The notes beneath the pieces were generated by a model. It ran no database searches. It was not told the DNA's origin and worked only from the letters and a program-made list of their open reading frames with translations. DNA of 64,000 nucleotides from CAVXGU01 sp963761615 (lineage in GTDB: Bacteria > Acidobacteriota > Vicinamibacteria > Vicinamibacterales > CAVVIG01), in the NCBI GenBank assembly GCA_963761615.1, contig CAVXGU010000003.1, forward strand, positions 2,108,001-2,172,000. The letters are read 5' to 3'. Shown here in pieces: positions 37,967 to 45,942 of the stretch. The position numbers and the translations under genes are program-made. Every line of letters begins with the position of its first letter. Positions within the stretch are counted from its first letter, which is position 1.

Positions 37967-38488
37967 CCAGAGCGCGGCGACGACGGGCGCGAGCAGCAGC
38001 GTCTCCCACGCGACCGCGCGCACGTTCACGAGAAACGCCTGCAGCGTGAAGACGTGCACGCGGGCCGTCTCGACGAAGAGGTCCCAGCCCGAGATGAACC
38101 AGCGATCGCTGAACGGCCAGAGCAGCTGGATGCCGCGCGGTGGATAGTTGTCGATGCCGAGCCAGTCGAGCAGGAGGTGCGAGCCCCACGCGCCGGCGCA
38201 CATGAGCGACAGGCGAACGGCCGGCCGGCGGATCCGCACGGCCACGATTGCGGCGACGAGGCCGACGACGACGGCGGCGGTGAGGCTGTGGGAGAAGGTC
38301 CGGTGCCGCCCGACGAGGACGTCGAGATCGGGCGCTGCGGCGAGCACCGCGCAGGCGACGGTGGCTCCCCCGCCGATCCGCGCCAGCCAGCCGCGCGCCC
38401 GGCGGCGCCACGTGCGGTCGCCCGGCACGAGGTCAGCGATCCAGGCCACCGCGACCCCGCCGAGCGCATGTCCCACCGGTGACGGCAT
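37802..38488 (-). CDS. DUF457/YdjM-like membrane metal-dependent hydrolase
   Basis: 228 residues from ATG 38488. Family motifs are MPSPVGHALGGVAVAWI (first metal His), DLDVLVGRHRTFSHSLTAAV (DLD and RxxSHS) and AWGSHLLLDWLGIDNYPPRG. About four helices. The protein should end near LWLVREK, but the frame stays open 165 bp into the antisense of hbd, stopping at 37802. That tail shows no family similarity, so the true end is uncertain and a one-base error near 37970 is possible. Confidence 0.7.
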   Translation of the reverse strand: MPSPVGHALGGVAVAWIADLVPGDRTWRRRARGWLARIGGGATVACAVLAAAPDLDVLVGRHRTFSHSLTAAVVVGLVAAIVAVRIRRPAVRLSLMCAGAWGSHLLLDWLGIDNYPPRGIQLLWPFSDRWFISGWDLFVETARVHVFTLQAFLVNVRAVAWETLLLAPVVAALWLVREKALAGLAPEPARGDHAAQQRARPVLRVAEAGVQDVENRQAYVEADEVGEG

Positions 38489-38644
38489 ATCCGGGCATAG
38501 TGGCACAACGGGGCAACCATTGCCTCCTCGCCCTGCGGCGCCGCGCGCAGCGCCTGGCTGGCGGCGAATCAAAGGGCGAAAGTCTTGATATCCGTAAGTA
38601 TCTGATTTCGGCTGTCTTCTGGCGCCAGAGGCACAGAACTGCAC

Positions 38645-38674
38645 TTGACTTTCGCCTCGGCACGCTCTTAGAAT
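38645..38674 (+). promoter_or_regulatory. Sigma-70 promoter of recA
   Basis: TTGACT (38645-38650) and TAGAAT (38669-38674) are separated by 18 bp, close to consensus and unusual in such GC-rich DNA. The predicted start site is near 38681, leaving a leader of about 70 nt before recA. I see no clear classic LexA palindrome, so damage control would use another operator. Confidence 0.75.
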
Positions 38675-38749
38675 GTGCGGCGGTATCGGTCTTCACCGTC
38701 AACCGTCGGGTCCCAAGCCGTGAGCCAGAAGCCTTCAAAAGGAGCCTCC

Positions 38750-39802
38750 ATGCCCGCTGTCGATCGAGACGAACGCCCTGTGAGAGACGACCGCGAACGG
38801 ATCAAGGCCGTCGACCTCGCCGTCGGGCAGATCGAGAAGCAGTTCGGGAAGGGCTCGATCATGCGGCTGGGCGCGAAGGGGGCGATTCAGCCCATCGATA
38901 CCATCCCCACGGGCGCCATCAGCATCGACTATGCCCTGGGCGTCGGCGGCGTGCCGCGCGGCCGCGTCGTCGAGATCTACGGGCCCGAGTCGTCGGGCAA
39001 GACGACGTTGGCGCTGCAGGTGATCGCTGAGGCCCAGAAACTGGGCGGCATGGCGGCGTTCGTCGACGCCGAGCACGCCCTCGACGCCTCCTACGCGCAG
39101 AAACTCGGCGTCGACATCGAGAATCTCCTCGTCTCGCAGCCCGACAACGGCGAGCAGGCGCTCGAGATCGTCGAGGTGCTGGTACGGTCGAACGGCGTGG
39201 ACGTGGTCGTCGTCGACTCGGTGGCGGCGCTCGTGCCGCGGGCGGAGATCGAGGGCGACATGGGCGACGCGATGGTCGGGCTGCAGGCCCGCCTGATGTC
39301 GCAGGCGCTGCGCAAGCTCACGGGTGCGGTGTCGCGGTCGAAGACCTGCCTGATCTTCATCAACCAGCTCCGCGAGAAGATCGGCGTCATGTTCGGCAGT
39401 CCCGAGACGACGACGGGCGGGCGCGCGCTGAAGTTCTACGCGTCGGTGCGCATGGACATCCGCCGCATCGCCAGCATCAAGGACGCGGACACGGTGATCG
39501 GCGGGCGGACGCGCGTCAAGGTCGTGAAGAACAAGGTGGCTCCACCCTTCCGCGAGGCCGAGTTCGACGTGATGTACGGCGAGGGGATCTCACGGACGGG
39601 CGACCTCCTCGATCTGGCCGTCGACCGCCGCATCGTCGAGAAGAGCGGCGCGTGGTTCGCCTACGGCGGCGAGCGTCTGGGACAGGGCCGCGAGAACGCG
39701 AAGCAATTCCTGAAGGATCACCCCGAGGTGTTCCGCGACATCGAGGACAAGGTTCGCCGCGAGCTCGGGCTGACGCGCGAGACGGAAGCGGCGCCCGCGT
39801 AG
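38750..39802 (+). CDS. recA: Recombinase RecA
   Basis: 350 residues. Walker A GPESSGKT (78-85), L1 region, signature ALKFYASVRMDIRR, and KVVKNKVAPPF are all present. RecA forms filaments on single-stranded DNA for recombination and SOS activation. Start ATG 38750 follows AGGAG at 7 bp; an in-frame upstream start would lie in the leader. The C-terminal tail is acidic and short. Full length with no inteins or breaks. Confidence 0.97.
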   Translation: MPAVDRDERPVRDDRERIKAVDLAVGQIEKQFGKGSIMRLGAKGAIQPIDTIPTGAISIDYALGVGGVPRGRVVEIYGPESSGKTTLALQVIAEAQKLGGMAAFVDAEHALDASYAQKLGVDIENLLVSQPDNGEQALEIVEVLVRSNGVDVVVVDSVAALVPRAEIEGDMGDAMVGLQARLMSQALRKLTGAVSRSKTCLIFINQLREKIGVMFGSPETTTGGRALKFYASVRMDIRRIASIKDADTVIGGRTRVKVVKNKVAPPFREAEFDVMYGEGISRTGDLLDLAVDRRIVEKSGAWFAYGGERLGQGRENAKQFLKDHPEVFRDIEDKVRRELGLTRETEAAPA

Positions 39803-39810
39803 CCTCGAAC

Positions 39811-40258
39811 CTACACCGGCACTTTCACTACGATCTTTCGCACGGGTCGCGGCTCGTCGTCCACGGCGAGGGCCGGGATGTGCGCGTCCTCCGGCCCGAG
39901 GATCATGAAGTGCCCGGCCGTCAAGCGAACCATGTCGCCTTTTCCGTCGGCGGCGAGCACGTCCCGCGTCTCGTCGTACTTCCCGGGCGAGAGGGTCGTC
40001 AGAATCCGCGTAGCCGAAGAGCTCCTGGCCTTCCACCACGTACTGGACGTCGATGAACTGGCGATGGGCCTCCCAGGCGCCCTGGGCGCGCGGCTTCGTC
40101 TCGTACGCGAGCACGAGGGCGTAGGCGCCGCCGTCGAGATCGATCCGTTCGGGCGTACGCTCGGCCGGGTCGTAACGCTGGATGAAGTCGAGGGCGGCGG
40201 CGATCGGGCGGCTGACGCGGGCGTAGAACCCGGCGTTGCGAATGTGGTCGAGGATCAT
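39811..40258 (-). pseudogene. YhcH/YjgK/YiaL family protein (single-base frame break)
   Basis: After removal of one base, 148 residues of the DUF386 cupin-like family, linked to sialic-acid and other sugar catabolism: AGFYARVSRPIAAALDFIQR, RQFIDVQYVVEGQELFGYAD, then LTTLSPGKYDETRDV, HFMILGPEDAHIPALAV and RKIVVKVPV. The break is at GAATC 40002-40006; reading GATC gives GYADLTTLSPGKYD, the expected family sequence. Its end is 8 bp from the recA stop, convergent. Probably intact in the organism. Confidence 0.8.
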
Positions 40259-40296
40259 GGCGCGGCTCCGGCAGGAGCGAGCCTATCACGGTGTGC

Positions 40297-40302
40297 TATG
40301 AT
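40297..40302 (+). promoter_or_regulatory. -10 element of tRNA-Phe gene
   Basis: TATGAT lies 34 bp before the mature tRNA 5' end in an otherwise GC-rich spacer. No good -35 is seen. Confidence 0.45.
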
Positions 40303-40336
40303 CACTAGCCGTCCGGCCTGCGACATCCCCACCAGT

Positions 40337-40412
40337 GGCGAGGTAGCTCAGTTGGTAGAGCACGTGACTGAAAATCACGGTGTCGACGGTTCGATTCCGC
40401 CCCTCGCCACCA
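40337..40412 (+). tRNA. tRNA-Phe(GAA)
   Basis: 76 nt including an encoded ACCA end. The acceptor arm GGCGAGG pairs with CCTCGCC. The D-arm holds AGCTCAGTTGGTAGAGC, the anticodon loop reads CTGAAAA with GAA, and the T-arm holds GGTTCGATTCC. The last 50 nt form part of a 56-bp repeat found again at 47372, so this gene is the attachment site of the island that follows and stays intact. Confidence 0.97.
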
Positions 40413-40418
40413 TTTCCA
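40363..40418. repeat. Left attachment repeat (attL), 56 bp
   Basis: Identical over 56 bp to 47372-47427. It begins in the tRNA anticodon stem (CGTGACTGAAAATCACGG) and ends 6 bp past the CCA (ATTTCCA). The bases on either side differ. Confidence 0.95.
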
Positions 40419-40723
40419 AGCTATTGATTCAATAGATGTTATAAGCGATCTTGTCTCCTGCGAGATCGAGTCGAAAATCGCTCGGGGTAACACCGGGGTA
40501 ACAGGGAGACACGAAACCGGGCTAAGCGCGACCGACAGGCATCGCTGGTACATCAAATGCGCCGCCTTGCCAATCCGATGGCCATGATTGGCCTGCCGGA
40601 GTTGTCCGCTTGAGTACTCAGAACTGCCCTCACAGAGCACTGCTTGCCGTGAACAGTCTCCCGATCGACCCTTCCTGAGCCGTCCACCTCAACGGCAGTT
40701 AGGCTAATACAGAGCATTTGGAA
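40419..40723. other. Gene-free left end of the island with arm-type sites
   Basis: About 305 bp without a supported gene. It contains two direct GGGGTAACA units 12 bp apart (40484-40504), repeated near the other end (47237-47257), as expected for integrase arm sites. The only long open frame here is antisense to the tRNA and carries no family similarity. A promoter for the cargo may lie in the AT-richer part near 40700 (TAATAC). Confidence 0.55.
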
Positions 40724-41503
40724 ATGCCGATTCGTGGCCTTGAGGAACTCGACGGTCGCTTTCTTGACGGCCTTGCTTTCTGTCGGATCGCCTACGACAT
40801 CTTCGATCGCGTTCGAGCGGCGCCGGCAGGTGTCGAAGAGCTCAGGATGCTTCGCAGCGTTCGGAGCAAGAAGCTAATCGAAGAGGTATTGCCGGTGGCG
40901 CGCTTTGTACAGGCTCGCTACAGGCCCGGTCTACGCATCCATGTGCGCTGGAAGGGCGGCAACCAGACCCACGATGCCTTTCTTCGCTTCTCCGGGCCGG
41001 CGGTAGACCATCAGAAGGTTCCGACGCGCCAGTTCTTGGAGGTGTCGACGGCGGTTCATCCCAACGAGTATCTGTCTCGCGAGCAACTGAACAGGGAGGG
41101 GATGTCGTGGGGGCCTGGGCTGGCCAGGCGTGATCGCAATACAGGTCTCGCGGCTTCAGAGCCATACGTCAGAGACTATCGGGAACCCGAGCGTGAGCAC
41201 GTCGCACAAATTCTCGATGTCATCCGCGACAAGCAGGCGAAGCGTTACCCTGCAGCAACGACCCTATTGATCAGGGTAGTCGTAAACGCGCCGATGCTGG
41301 ATGATGAATGGGCGTTCATCGTCGCTGAAGTGGGCAAGCACTGCGGCAGTCTTCGCTTTCGAGAGGTAATCCTCATTGAGCCGGTCAGCGACAGATTCAC
41401 TCCTGCGTTTCTTCGATCGGCTCGTGCAAGGCAGCGCCTCAGGAAGCACTTGCGGTCATCGGCGCCTCGCGGGATGATGGGCCACCGTGACCGTCGTTCT
41501 TGA
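40724..41503 (+). CDS. Unknown island protein, cargo gene 1
   Basis: 259 residues from ATG 40724 (TTG 40718 also possible). I do not recognise a family. It is soluble, mixed alpha/beta and rich in Arg. Notable stretches are LRIHVRWKGGNQTHDAFLRF, RQFLEVSTAVHPNEYLSRE, EREHVAQILDVIRDKQAKRY and a hydrophobic strand TTLLIRVVVN followed by acidic LDDEW, which loosely recalls a nuclease-like core. The stop lies 20 bp before the DUF429 start, so the two are probably one operon. A role with DUF429 and SIR2 is inferred from position only. Confidence 0.7.
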   Translation: MPIRGLEELDGRFLDGLAFCRIAYDIFDRVRAAPAGVEELRMLRSVRSKKLIEEVLPVARFVQARYRPGLRIHVRWKGGNQTHDAFLRFSGPAVDHQKVPTRQFLEVSTAVHPNEYLSREQLNREGMSWGPGLARRDRNTGLAASEPYVRDYREPEREHVAQILDVIRDKQAKRYPAATTLLIRVVVNAPMLDDEWAFIVAEVGKHCGSLRFREVILIEPVSDRFTPAFLRSARARQRLRKHLRSSAPRGMMGHRDRRS

Positions 41504-41523
41504 ACAGCAACGAGGCGATAGGA

Positions 41524-42171
41524 ATGCAAGTCCTGGGGATCGACCTGGCTGGTCCGGCCAATATTGAGGAGACCTCGGTCGTCCGATTTTGTGCCTCGAA
41601 CGGCGCTCTCAGCTATGTGCCGGAGACCTATAAGGGTTCTGACAGCTCGATTCAATCTCTAGCGGAATGTCTCGCCGAACTGGAGCCGCTGGTGATCGGC
41701 TTGGATGCGCCACTGTCGTATCAACCGGGCGGCGGGGATCGCGTTCGAGATTCACAGTTACGTCGTTTGATCATTGATGCCGGGATGCGCCCGGGTTCAG
41801 TGATGGCTCCAACAGCTACCCGAATGGTGTACCTGACGCTGAGGGGCGTGACAGTTGCCGCTCGCCTTCGGGGAATCCAAAGCAAACAGACCATCAGTGT
41901 TGTCGAAGTGCACCCAGGCGCTGCGATGGGACTCCGCGGCGCTCCCCTGGAGTCGGTCAAGACCTACAAAGACAGCGCCCACAGTCGCTCTCAACTTCTG
42001 CAGTGGCTCGCATCCGAAGGGTTATCGAACCTCACTGGCAACAGTGAGTGCTCTAGCCACTTCGTCTCGGCTTGCGCTGCAGCTCTCGCGGCTTGGCATT
42101 GGCAGCGCAAGTCGAGCGTTTGGATTTCGCGGGCGGAAGAACCTTGGCACCCTTACGACTTCAGCTGCTGA
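41524..42171 (+). CDS. DUF429 (RNase H-fold) protein, cargo gene 2
   Basis: 215 residues. DUF429 landmarks: first acidic strand QVLGIDLAG (Asp7), second VIGLDAPLS (Asp61), the middle block GSVMAPTATRMVYLTLRG, and VVEVHPGAA (Glu128). The family is a predicted RNase H-like nuclease. The usual C-terminal acidic residue (HxxDAxxAA) reads HFVSACAAALAA here, so one acidic position may be missing. ATG 41524 is chosen for the family start; a TTG at 41500 would overlap gene 1 by 4 bp. Between an unknown gene and a SIR2 gene. Confidence 0.82.
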   Translation: MQVLGIDLAGPANIEETSVVRFCASNGALSYVPETYKGSDSSIQSLAECLAELEPLVIGLDAPLSYQPGGGDRVRDSQLRRLIIDAGMRPGSVMAPTATRMVYLTLRGVTVAARLRGIQSKQTISVVEVHPGAAMGLRGAPLESVKTYKDSAHSRSQLLQWLASEGLSNLTGNSECSSHFVSACAAALAAWHWQRKSSVWISRAEEPWHPYDFSC

Positions 42172-42258
42172 CCGTTCCGCACAGTAAAGCGAGTATGGCG
42201 CAGCAGACTTCGACCGGAGCGGAAACCCATTAGAGCGTATCGAGACTGGACGTAGCTA

Positions 42259-43311
42259 GTGATTATCGTCTTTGCCGGCGCCGGAGCATCCAAGGCCGTT
42301 CGCCCCGATCAGTACCCAACTACCGTGGAGTTCTTCGACAAGCTGCCTGAACCGGTAACGCAGGACGACTTGTTCAAGCTCTCGGTGCAGTATCTTGAAT
42401 CCCGGAAAGATGCCAAGCCGCTCGATATCGAGCAGATCCTCTGGCTGACGCGAGAGTTACGCGATTTCACTTTCCGGGCTTCGGATGGCAGAAGTATCGC
42501 CGGTTGGTTCGTAAGCAAGGACCGTCTCGCTCAAGTCGCCGGGACGAAACAGAACCTAGGGCAACTGCAGAGCGTTGCTTCCTCCGTGACACAAAGGATC
42601 GACGCCCTCTCTTCTCGGATCAATGCGCTAGTTTACGAGCTGTATGGCGAACCGCCCAAGAGAGAGGATCTGGAGGGCAACTGGGTTCCACTCCTGAAGG
42701 GACTGGCCACGCTGCACCCAGCGATTGAATTGGTGACAACGAACTATGACATCGTCCTCGAGGAGGCGGTCCAGGTCTGCAGCGCGCCGGTGCTTACTGG
42801 GCGAACGCCTGGTAATCAACCGACATTGGATCCGACCATCTGGGACTTGCGCGGATTTTCGGTTGAGCAATTCGTGTCATACGGACGTTTGACCAAGCTT
42901 CATGGCTCAGTCGATTGGGTTCGCGGCAAGAACCGGATCCACGTCGGGACTCCGCTGTTTCAAGGAAAGCACGAACGACACGCGATCATCTATCCCGGGT
43001 TCAAGGGCGCCCCGACCGATCCCCTCTTTCAGCAGCTGCACCGCTACTTTCAGGGCCGCCTCGGCGAGGCCGATGTCGTTGTCTTTGTTGGATACGCCTT
43101 TCGAGACGAATACATCAATGCGATTCTCGAGCGTAACACCCGCCGAGAGGCTCACATCTTCGTTCTGAATCCGGCCGATCGCCTTCCAACGATCCCGTTC
43201 CCTGAAAGTCGGTTTGCGCACATCAAGATGAATTTCGACAAAGATGGTGTCTCAGACCTACTTGCGAAGCTTGCTGAAGTCGGCGGCCCAGGAGAATCGA
43301 TTCAAGAGTAG
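42259..43311 (+). CDS. SIR2-family protein (predicted NADase), cargo gene 3
   Basis: 350 residues from GTG 42259. SIR2 motifs: nucleotide loop VFAGAGASKAV (4-14), TTNYD (160-164) with the catalytic Asn, KLHGSVDW with His215, and a late strand VVVFVGYAFRDEYI (274-286). The middle 90 residues are a helical insertion. In phage defence, SIR2 domains deplete NAD+ and stop growth (for example Thoeris ThsA, DSR, SIR2-HerA). No separate effector or sensor domain is visible, so sensing may lie in the neighbouring genes. 87 bp follow DUF429. Confidence 0.87.
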   Translation: MIIVFAGAGASKAVRPDQYPTTVEFFDKLPEPVTQDDLFKLSVQYLESRKDAKPLDIEQILWLTRELRDFTFRASDGRSIAGWFVSKDRLAQVAGTKQNLGQLQSVASSVTQRIDALSSRINALVYELYGEPPKREDLEGNWVPLLKGLATLHPAIELVTTNYDIVLEEAVQVCSAPVLTGRTPGNQPTLDPTIWDLRGFSVEQFVSYGRLTKLHGSVDWVRGKNRIHVGTPLFQGKHERHAIIYPGFKGAPTDPLFQQLHRYFQGRLGEADVVVFVGYAFRDEYINAILERNTRREAHIFVLNPADRLPTIPFPESRFAHIKMNFDKDGVSDLLAKLAEVGGPGESIQE

Positions 43312-43453
43312 GTTTCTCAATGGGCAGATCATCGGAGTGCTGCAGCTCAGTTGACCCTCTCCGGAGTCGGGGATGCTGACGAATGGATGTGTTTGGAGAG
43401 TGCGCAAATTCTGAGCCCGCAAGCGTCACCAGGGCTATGCTGACAAAGAACCG

Positions 43454-43651
43454 ATGACCACCAAGGAAACGGTTCGCGGGCTTCTCGACCGGTTGCCGGA
43501 GGATTGCAGCCTTGACGACGTGCTCTACCACCTGTAAGTCGTCCAGGCTGTGAAGCGTGGGGAGGCTGACGCCAAGGCAAGTCGCACGGTCTCTCACGAA
43601 CAGGTCGAGGCGGAATTGCGTCGCAAGTGGCTTCTTGGCGCTGCTCAGTAG
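43454..43651 (+). pseudogene. Antitoxin with in-frame stop (decayed TA module)
   Basis: A 65-codon frame reading MTTKETVRGLLDRLPEDC, SLDDVLYHL, stop, VVQAVKRGEADAKA, HEQVEAELRRKWLLG. It matches a common RelE/ParE-partner antitoxin pattern in which the stop (TAA at 43535) replaces a Tyr codon. Frame and length are otherwise conserved, so a nonsense change has inactivated it. A toxin fragment follows. Confidence 0.6.
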
Positions 43652-43740
43652 TCTGGTCTGAGTCCGCTCTGCAAGGCCTCGACGCCGTTGCTACATGTGC
43701 CGCTCAGGCCCCTTCGGAAACGCTCTTCGAGTTACTAGTC
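43648..43740 (+). pseudogene. ParE/RelE toxin N-terminal fragment
   Basis: Directly after the antitoxin the frame reads VVWSESALQGLDAVATCAAQ, the usual first helix of a ParE-type toxin, then loses similarity. An 86-bp hairpin element lies a few bases further on, so the toxin was probably interrupted or deleted there. Confidence 0.5.
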
Positions 43741-43774
43741 CTGTATCGCCGCCATATCCACCTCGCAATCATTC

Positions 43775-43860
43775 GTCCGAGACAGGAGCGACCCCGCATC
43801 TTGATGCGGAGCCTGCTAGCAGCAGGGTCCGCGCCGTAGGGGGTCGCTCCTGTCTCGGAC
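43775..43860. repeat. 86-bp perfect inverted-repeat element (MITE/REP-like)
   Basis: Two perfectly matching 21-bp arms (43775-43795 and 43840-43860, beginning GTCCGAGACAGGAGCGAC) enclose 44 bp that include a smaller GCATC/GATGC hairpin. No coding potential. It resembles short mobile or palindromic elements and sits where the toxin frame ends. No target duplication was found. Confidence 0.7.
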
Positions 43861-44161
43861 CCCCTCGGCTACGGTGTTGCTGCCGGGGCATCTGGTACCG
43901 CAATCAGGCTCTTCGGCGGGCGCTTTCATCGAGAAGTGTCGGACCCTTGACCCGCTCTCACCTTGGAACGGAATCCACGAGGCCACCGCAGCGGAGGGCC
44001 CGGATTCCGCGTCGAGAACAGCCTTCAGCGCCGGGCGCATCGGCCTGTCAATGCCGTGGGGTCTGTCGTAGGAGGCAAGGGGATCCTGGCTCGTGTCGCA
44101 GACCAGATCGAGGCGAGCGGTGCTATGCTCGCTGCGCACCACCCGCAACCTGGAGGCGGCC
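43861..44161. other. Non-coding island segment
   Basis: About 300 bp with no supported gene. Open frames on both strands are short and show no ribosome site or family pattern. Confidence 0.5.
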
Positions 44162-45168
44162 ATGCGAGGCGTGAAGGCGGTCGTCCTTGTCGCCCTGTTC
44201 CCCCTGGTCAGCGTCTCGCCAGCGGTCGCCGGTCCGGTGTCCCGTACTCATCGTCTCCGACCCATCCGGCGCTTCCCTTCTGGCGCCCGACAACCAGACC
44301 GTTGTCGGGGCGCTGCCTGTGACCAAGACCTACGCGGCGCCTGATCCCTGGGCTGTATGCGCGACGTTTCAAGGCTTCACGGTGCGCTGGCCAAGCGGTC
44401 AGGAAGTGAGTGTCGGGCGCATCGAACTGTGTCCGGAAGATGGGCAGGAGCAGGTCATAAGAGTCACGCTGCCGGCGGCGCCAGCCACGGCTCCGGCGGC
44501 CTCAGCGCAGGGCATCTTGTGCCGCGAGGGGGCCCTCGTCTACAAGCCGGTGAACGGGCGCTGCCCTGCCGGCACGGTTGCGTCGGCAGCACCGGTGGAC
44601 ACTTCCACGCCGGCGACCGACAAGGCGTCTCCGCGCCCCGCACCGACTCCGCAGCGCAAGGGCGGCACGACGTTGCCGGTCGTGGTCCTCGACCGGCGCT
44701 TCAGCGAAACGTCTTACTCCTTCGTGGTGCCGGGGACTGTGCAGTACCTACCGCGCCAGTAACGCGAACTGCTATGCGAACACGACCGGATCCGTGTTTG
44801 CGACGGCCCTTGGGAGCACCGTTTCCGGAACGGTCAACAGCTCCACAACCGCCAATTGCTACGGGTCTGGGACATCGACCTCCGTCATCACACCCGCCCA
44901 GACGGTCCAGTATGTCGTTGGTGGCGCCACGTTCTCGCTCCAGCTCCCTGATCGACGTGTGGCCGTCGTGAACTGCGACAGCAAGTTCAACTGGACCAAG
45001 CTCACCGGAGGACCTCGTCGAAGCTGTCGCATCCCGGCCAGCGACCGCTTCGACGTACAGTTCAGCGGCGACAAGGCGAAGCTGGTTTGGCGCGTCGGCA
45101 TCAACGGCGAGAAGACAGTCTCGGAGACCTACGACCTAATCCAGATCCTGGATCCACCCCAACCCTGA
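44162..45168 (+). pseudogene. Secreted Cys-containing protein of unknown function (two frame breaks)
   Basis: Reads as 334 residues when two single bases are removed. The signal peptide is KAVVLVALFPLVSVSPAVAG. A small beta domain follows (VLIVSDPSGASLLAPDNQTV, PEDGQEQVIRVTL), then a Pro/Thr linker, then a C-terminal part rich in Ser/Thr with paired Cys (ASNANCYANTTGSVFATALG, STTANCYGSGTSTSV, DRRVAVVNCDSKFNW). The breaks are at 44231-44237 (GGTCCGG) and 44743-44750 (GTACCTAC, cf. 19144). No known family. The even length and preserved pattern suggest a working gene with sequence errors. Confidence 0.55.
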
Positions 45169-45259
45169 GCCGGGCTGGTTCGATTCAGCGCGGCTCTATC
45201 CACGCTGCTTGAAGCGGCCCTGAGATTGCGGTGGCGTCCGGTGCGTGCGAGGATGAGTC

Positions 45260-45481
45260 ATGGACGTTAACCCGCTGGTGGACCTGCTCAAGCTCCCGGC
45301 TGACGACCGCGCCGAACTCGCGATCGCGCTCTGGGAAAGCCTCACGGAAGTGGAGCGCGACACCGCGTTCGAGCTGACGGACGAACAACGTCGCGAGCTC
45401 GATCGGCGTTGGGATGAGCACCAGCGCAACCCTGGGTCCGCGGTTCCGTGGTCGGAGGTTCGGCGGAAGCTGCTGGGCTGA
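45260..45481 (+). CDS. Addiction-module antitoxin (RelB/ParD-like component)
   Basis: 73 residues in the 'putative addiction module component' family: LKLPADDRAELAIALWESL, TDEQRRELDRRWDEHQRNP and WSEVRRKLLG. Such antitoxins bind a RelE/ParE partner through the C-terminal tail. The toxin begins 1 bp after its stop, forming a complete and intact type II pair, unlike the decayed pair at 43.5 kb. Confidence 0.85.
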   Translation: MDVNPLVDLLKLPADDRAELAIALWESLTEVERDTAFELTDEQRRELDRRWDEHQRNPGSAVPWSEVRRKLLG

Positions 45482-45482
45482 C

Positions 45483-45776
45483 GTGCCCTACACGGCGGTC
45501 TTCAGACCGGAGGCCGGAGAGGAAGTCCTCGAGGCCCGGCGGTGGTACGAGTCGCGGAGCGAGGGGCTGGGTCAGCGCTTTGCCGATGCCCTGGACGCAC
45601 TCATGACCCGCGTCCTGGCACGTCCCCTCGCATTTCCCGAAGTGCACGGCGACACGCGGCGCGCGGTCCTCGCGCGCTTCCCCTACGCCGTCTACTTTCG
45701 AATCGACGGTGAACTCGTCGTGGTCCTGGCGGTTCACGGTCGCCAAGACCCGGCTCGATGGCAGGGGCGTTCGTAG
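45483..45776 (+). CDS. RelE/ParE-family toxin
   Basis: 97 residues from GTG 45483. The RelE/ParE pattern is clear: VFRPEAGEEVLEARRWYESRS, LGQRFADALDALM, RPLAFPEVHGDTRRAVLARFPYAVYFRIDG and VLAVHGRQDPARW. Predicted to act on ribosome-bound mRNA or gyrase; which one cannot be told from sequence. It pairs with the antitoxin immediately upstream and would stabilise the island. Confidence 0.87.
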   Translation: MPYTAVFRPEAGEEVLEARRWYESRSEGLGQRFADALDALMTRVLARPLAFPEVHGDTRRAVLARFPYAVYFRIDGELVVVLAVHGRQDPARWQGRS

Positions 45777-45778
45777 CC

Positions 45779-45934
45779 TCAGCGCGATTTCTTGATTCGT
45801 GGCTTCGCGGTGGCGGCTTCCCTGCGCACGCCGGCGACTGAGCGTACAGCCCGAACACGACCCCTCTCCCCGCGCTTTAACTGGCGGATGCCTTCCAGAA
45901 TCTCCTCGCCGGTGTTCCGTTTGCGCTGAGCCAT
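45779..45934 (-). CDS. Truncated HTH-antitoxin-like small protein
   Basis: 51 residues: MAQRKRNTGEEILEGIRQLK, then a basic tail ending KPRIKKSR. The first 20 residues match the N-terminus of helix-turn-helix antitoxins that begin G(E/K)EILxGL. The helix-turn-helix itself is missing, so it is probably a remnant. It ends 2 bp from the toxin stop, convergent, and starts 9 bp past the integrase stop. Confidence 0.5.
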   Translation of the reverse strand: MAQRKRNTGEEILEGIRQLKRGERGRVRAVRSVAGVRREAATAKPRIKKSR

Positions 45935-45942
45935 CCCGTCCC

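Noticed and set aside
38600..38750. A LexA operator upstream of recA
   Set aside because: No clear palindrome of the known LexA box types could be found around the promoter.
40305..40640. A 111-codon minus-strand frame across tRNA-Phe
   Set aside because: Runs antisense through the tRNA with no ribosome site; a typical false gene of tRNA antisense.
43775..43860. CRISPR repeat
   Set aside because: One inverted pair only, with no regular direct repeats or spacers and no cas genes in the window.
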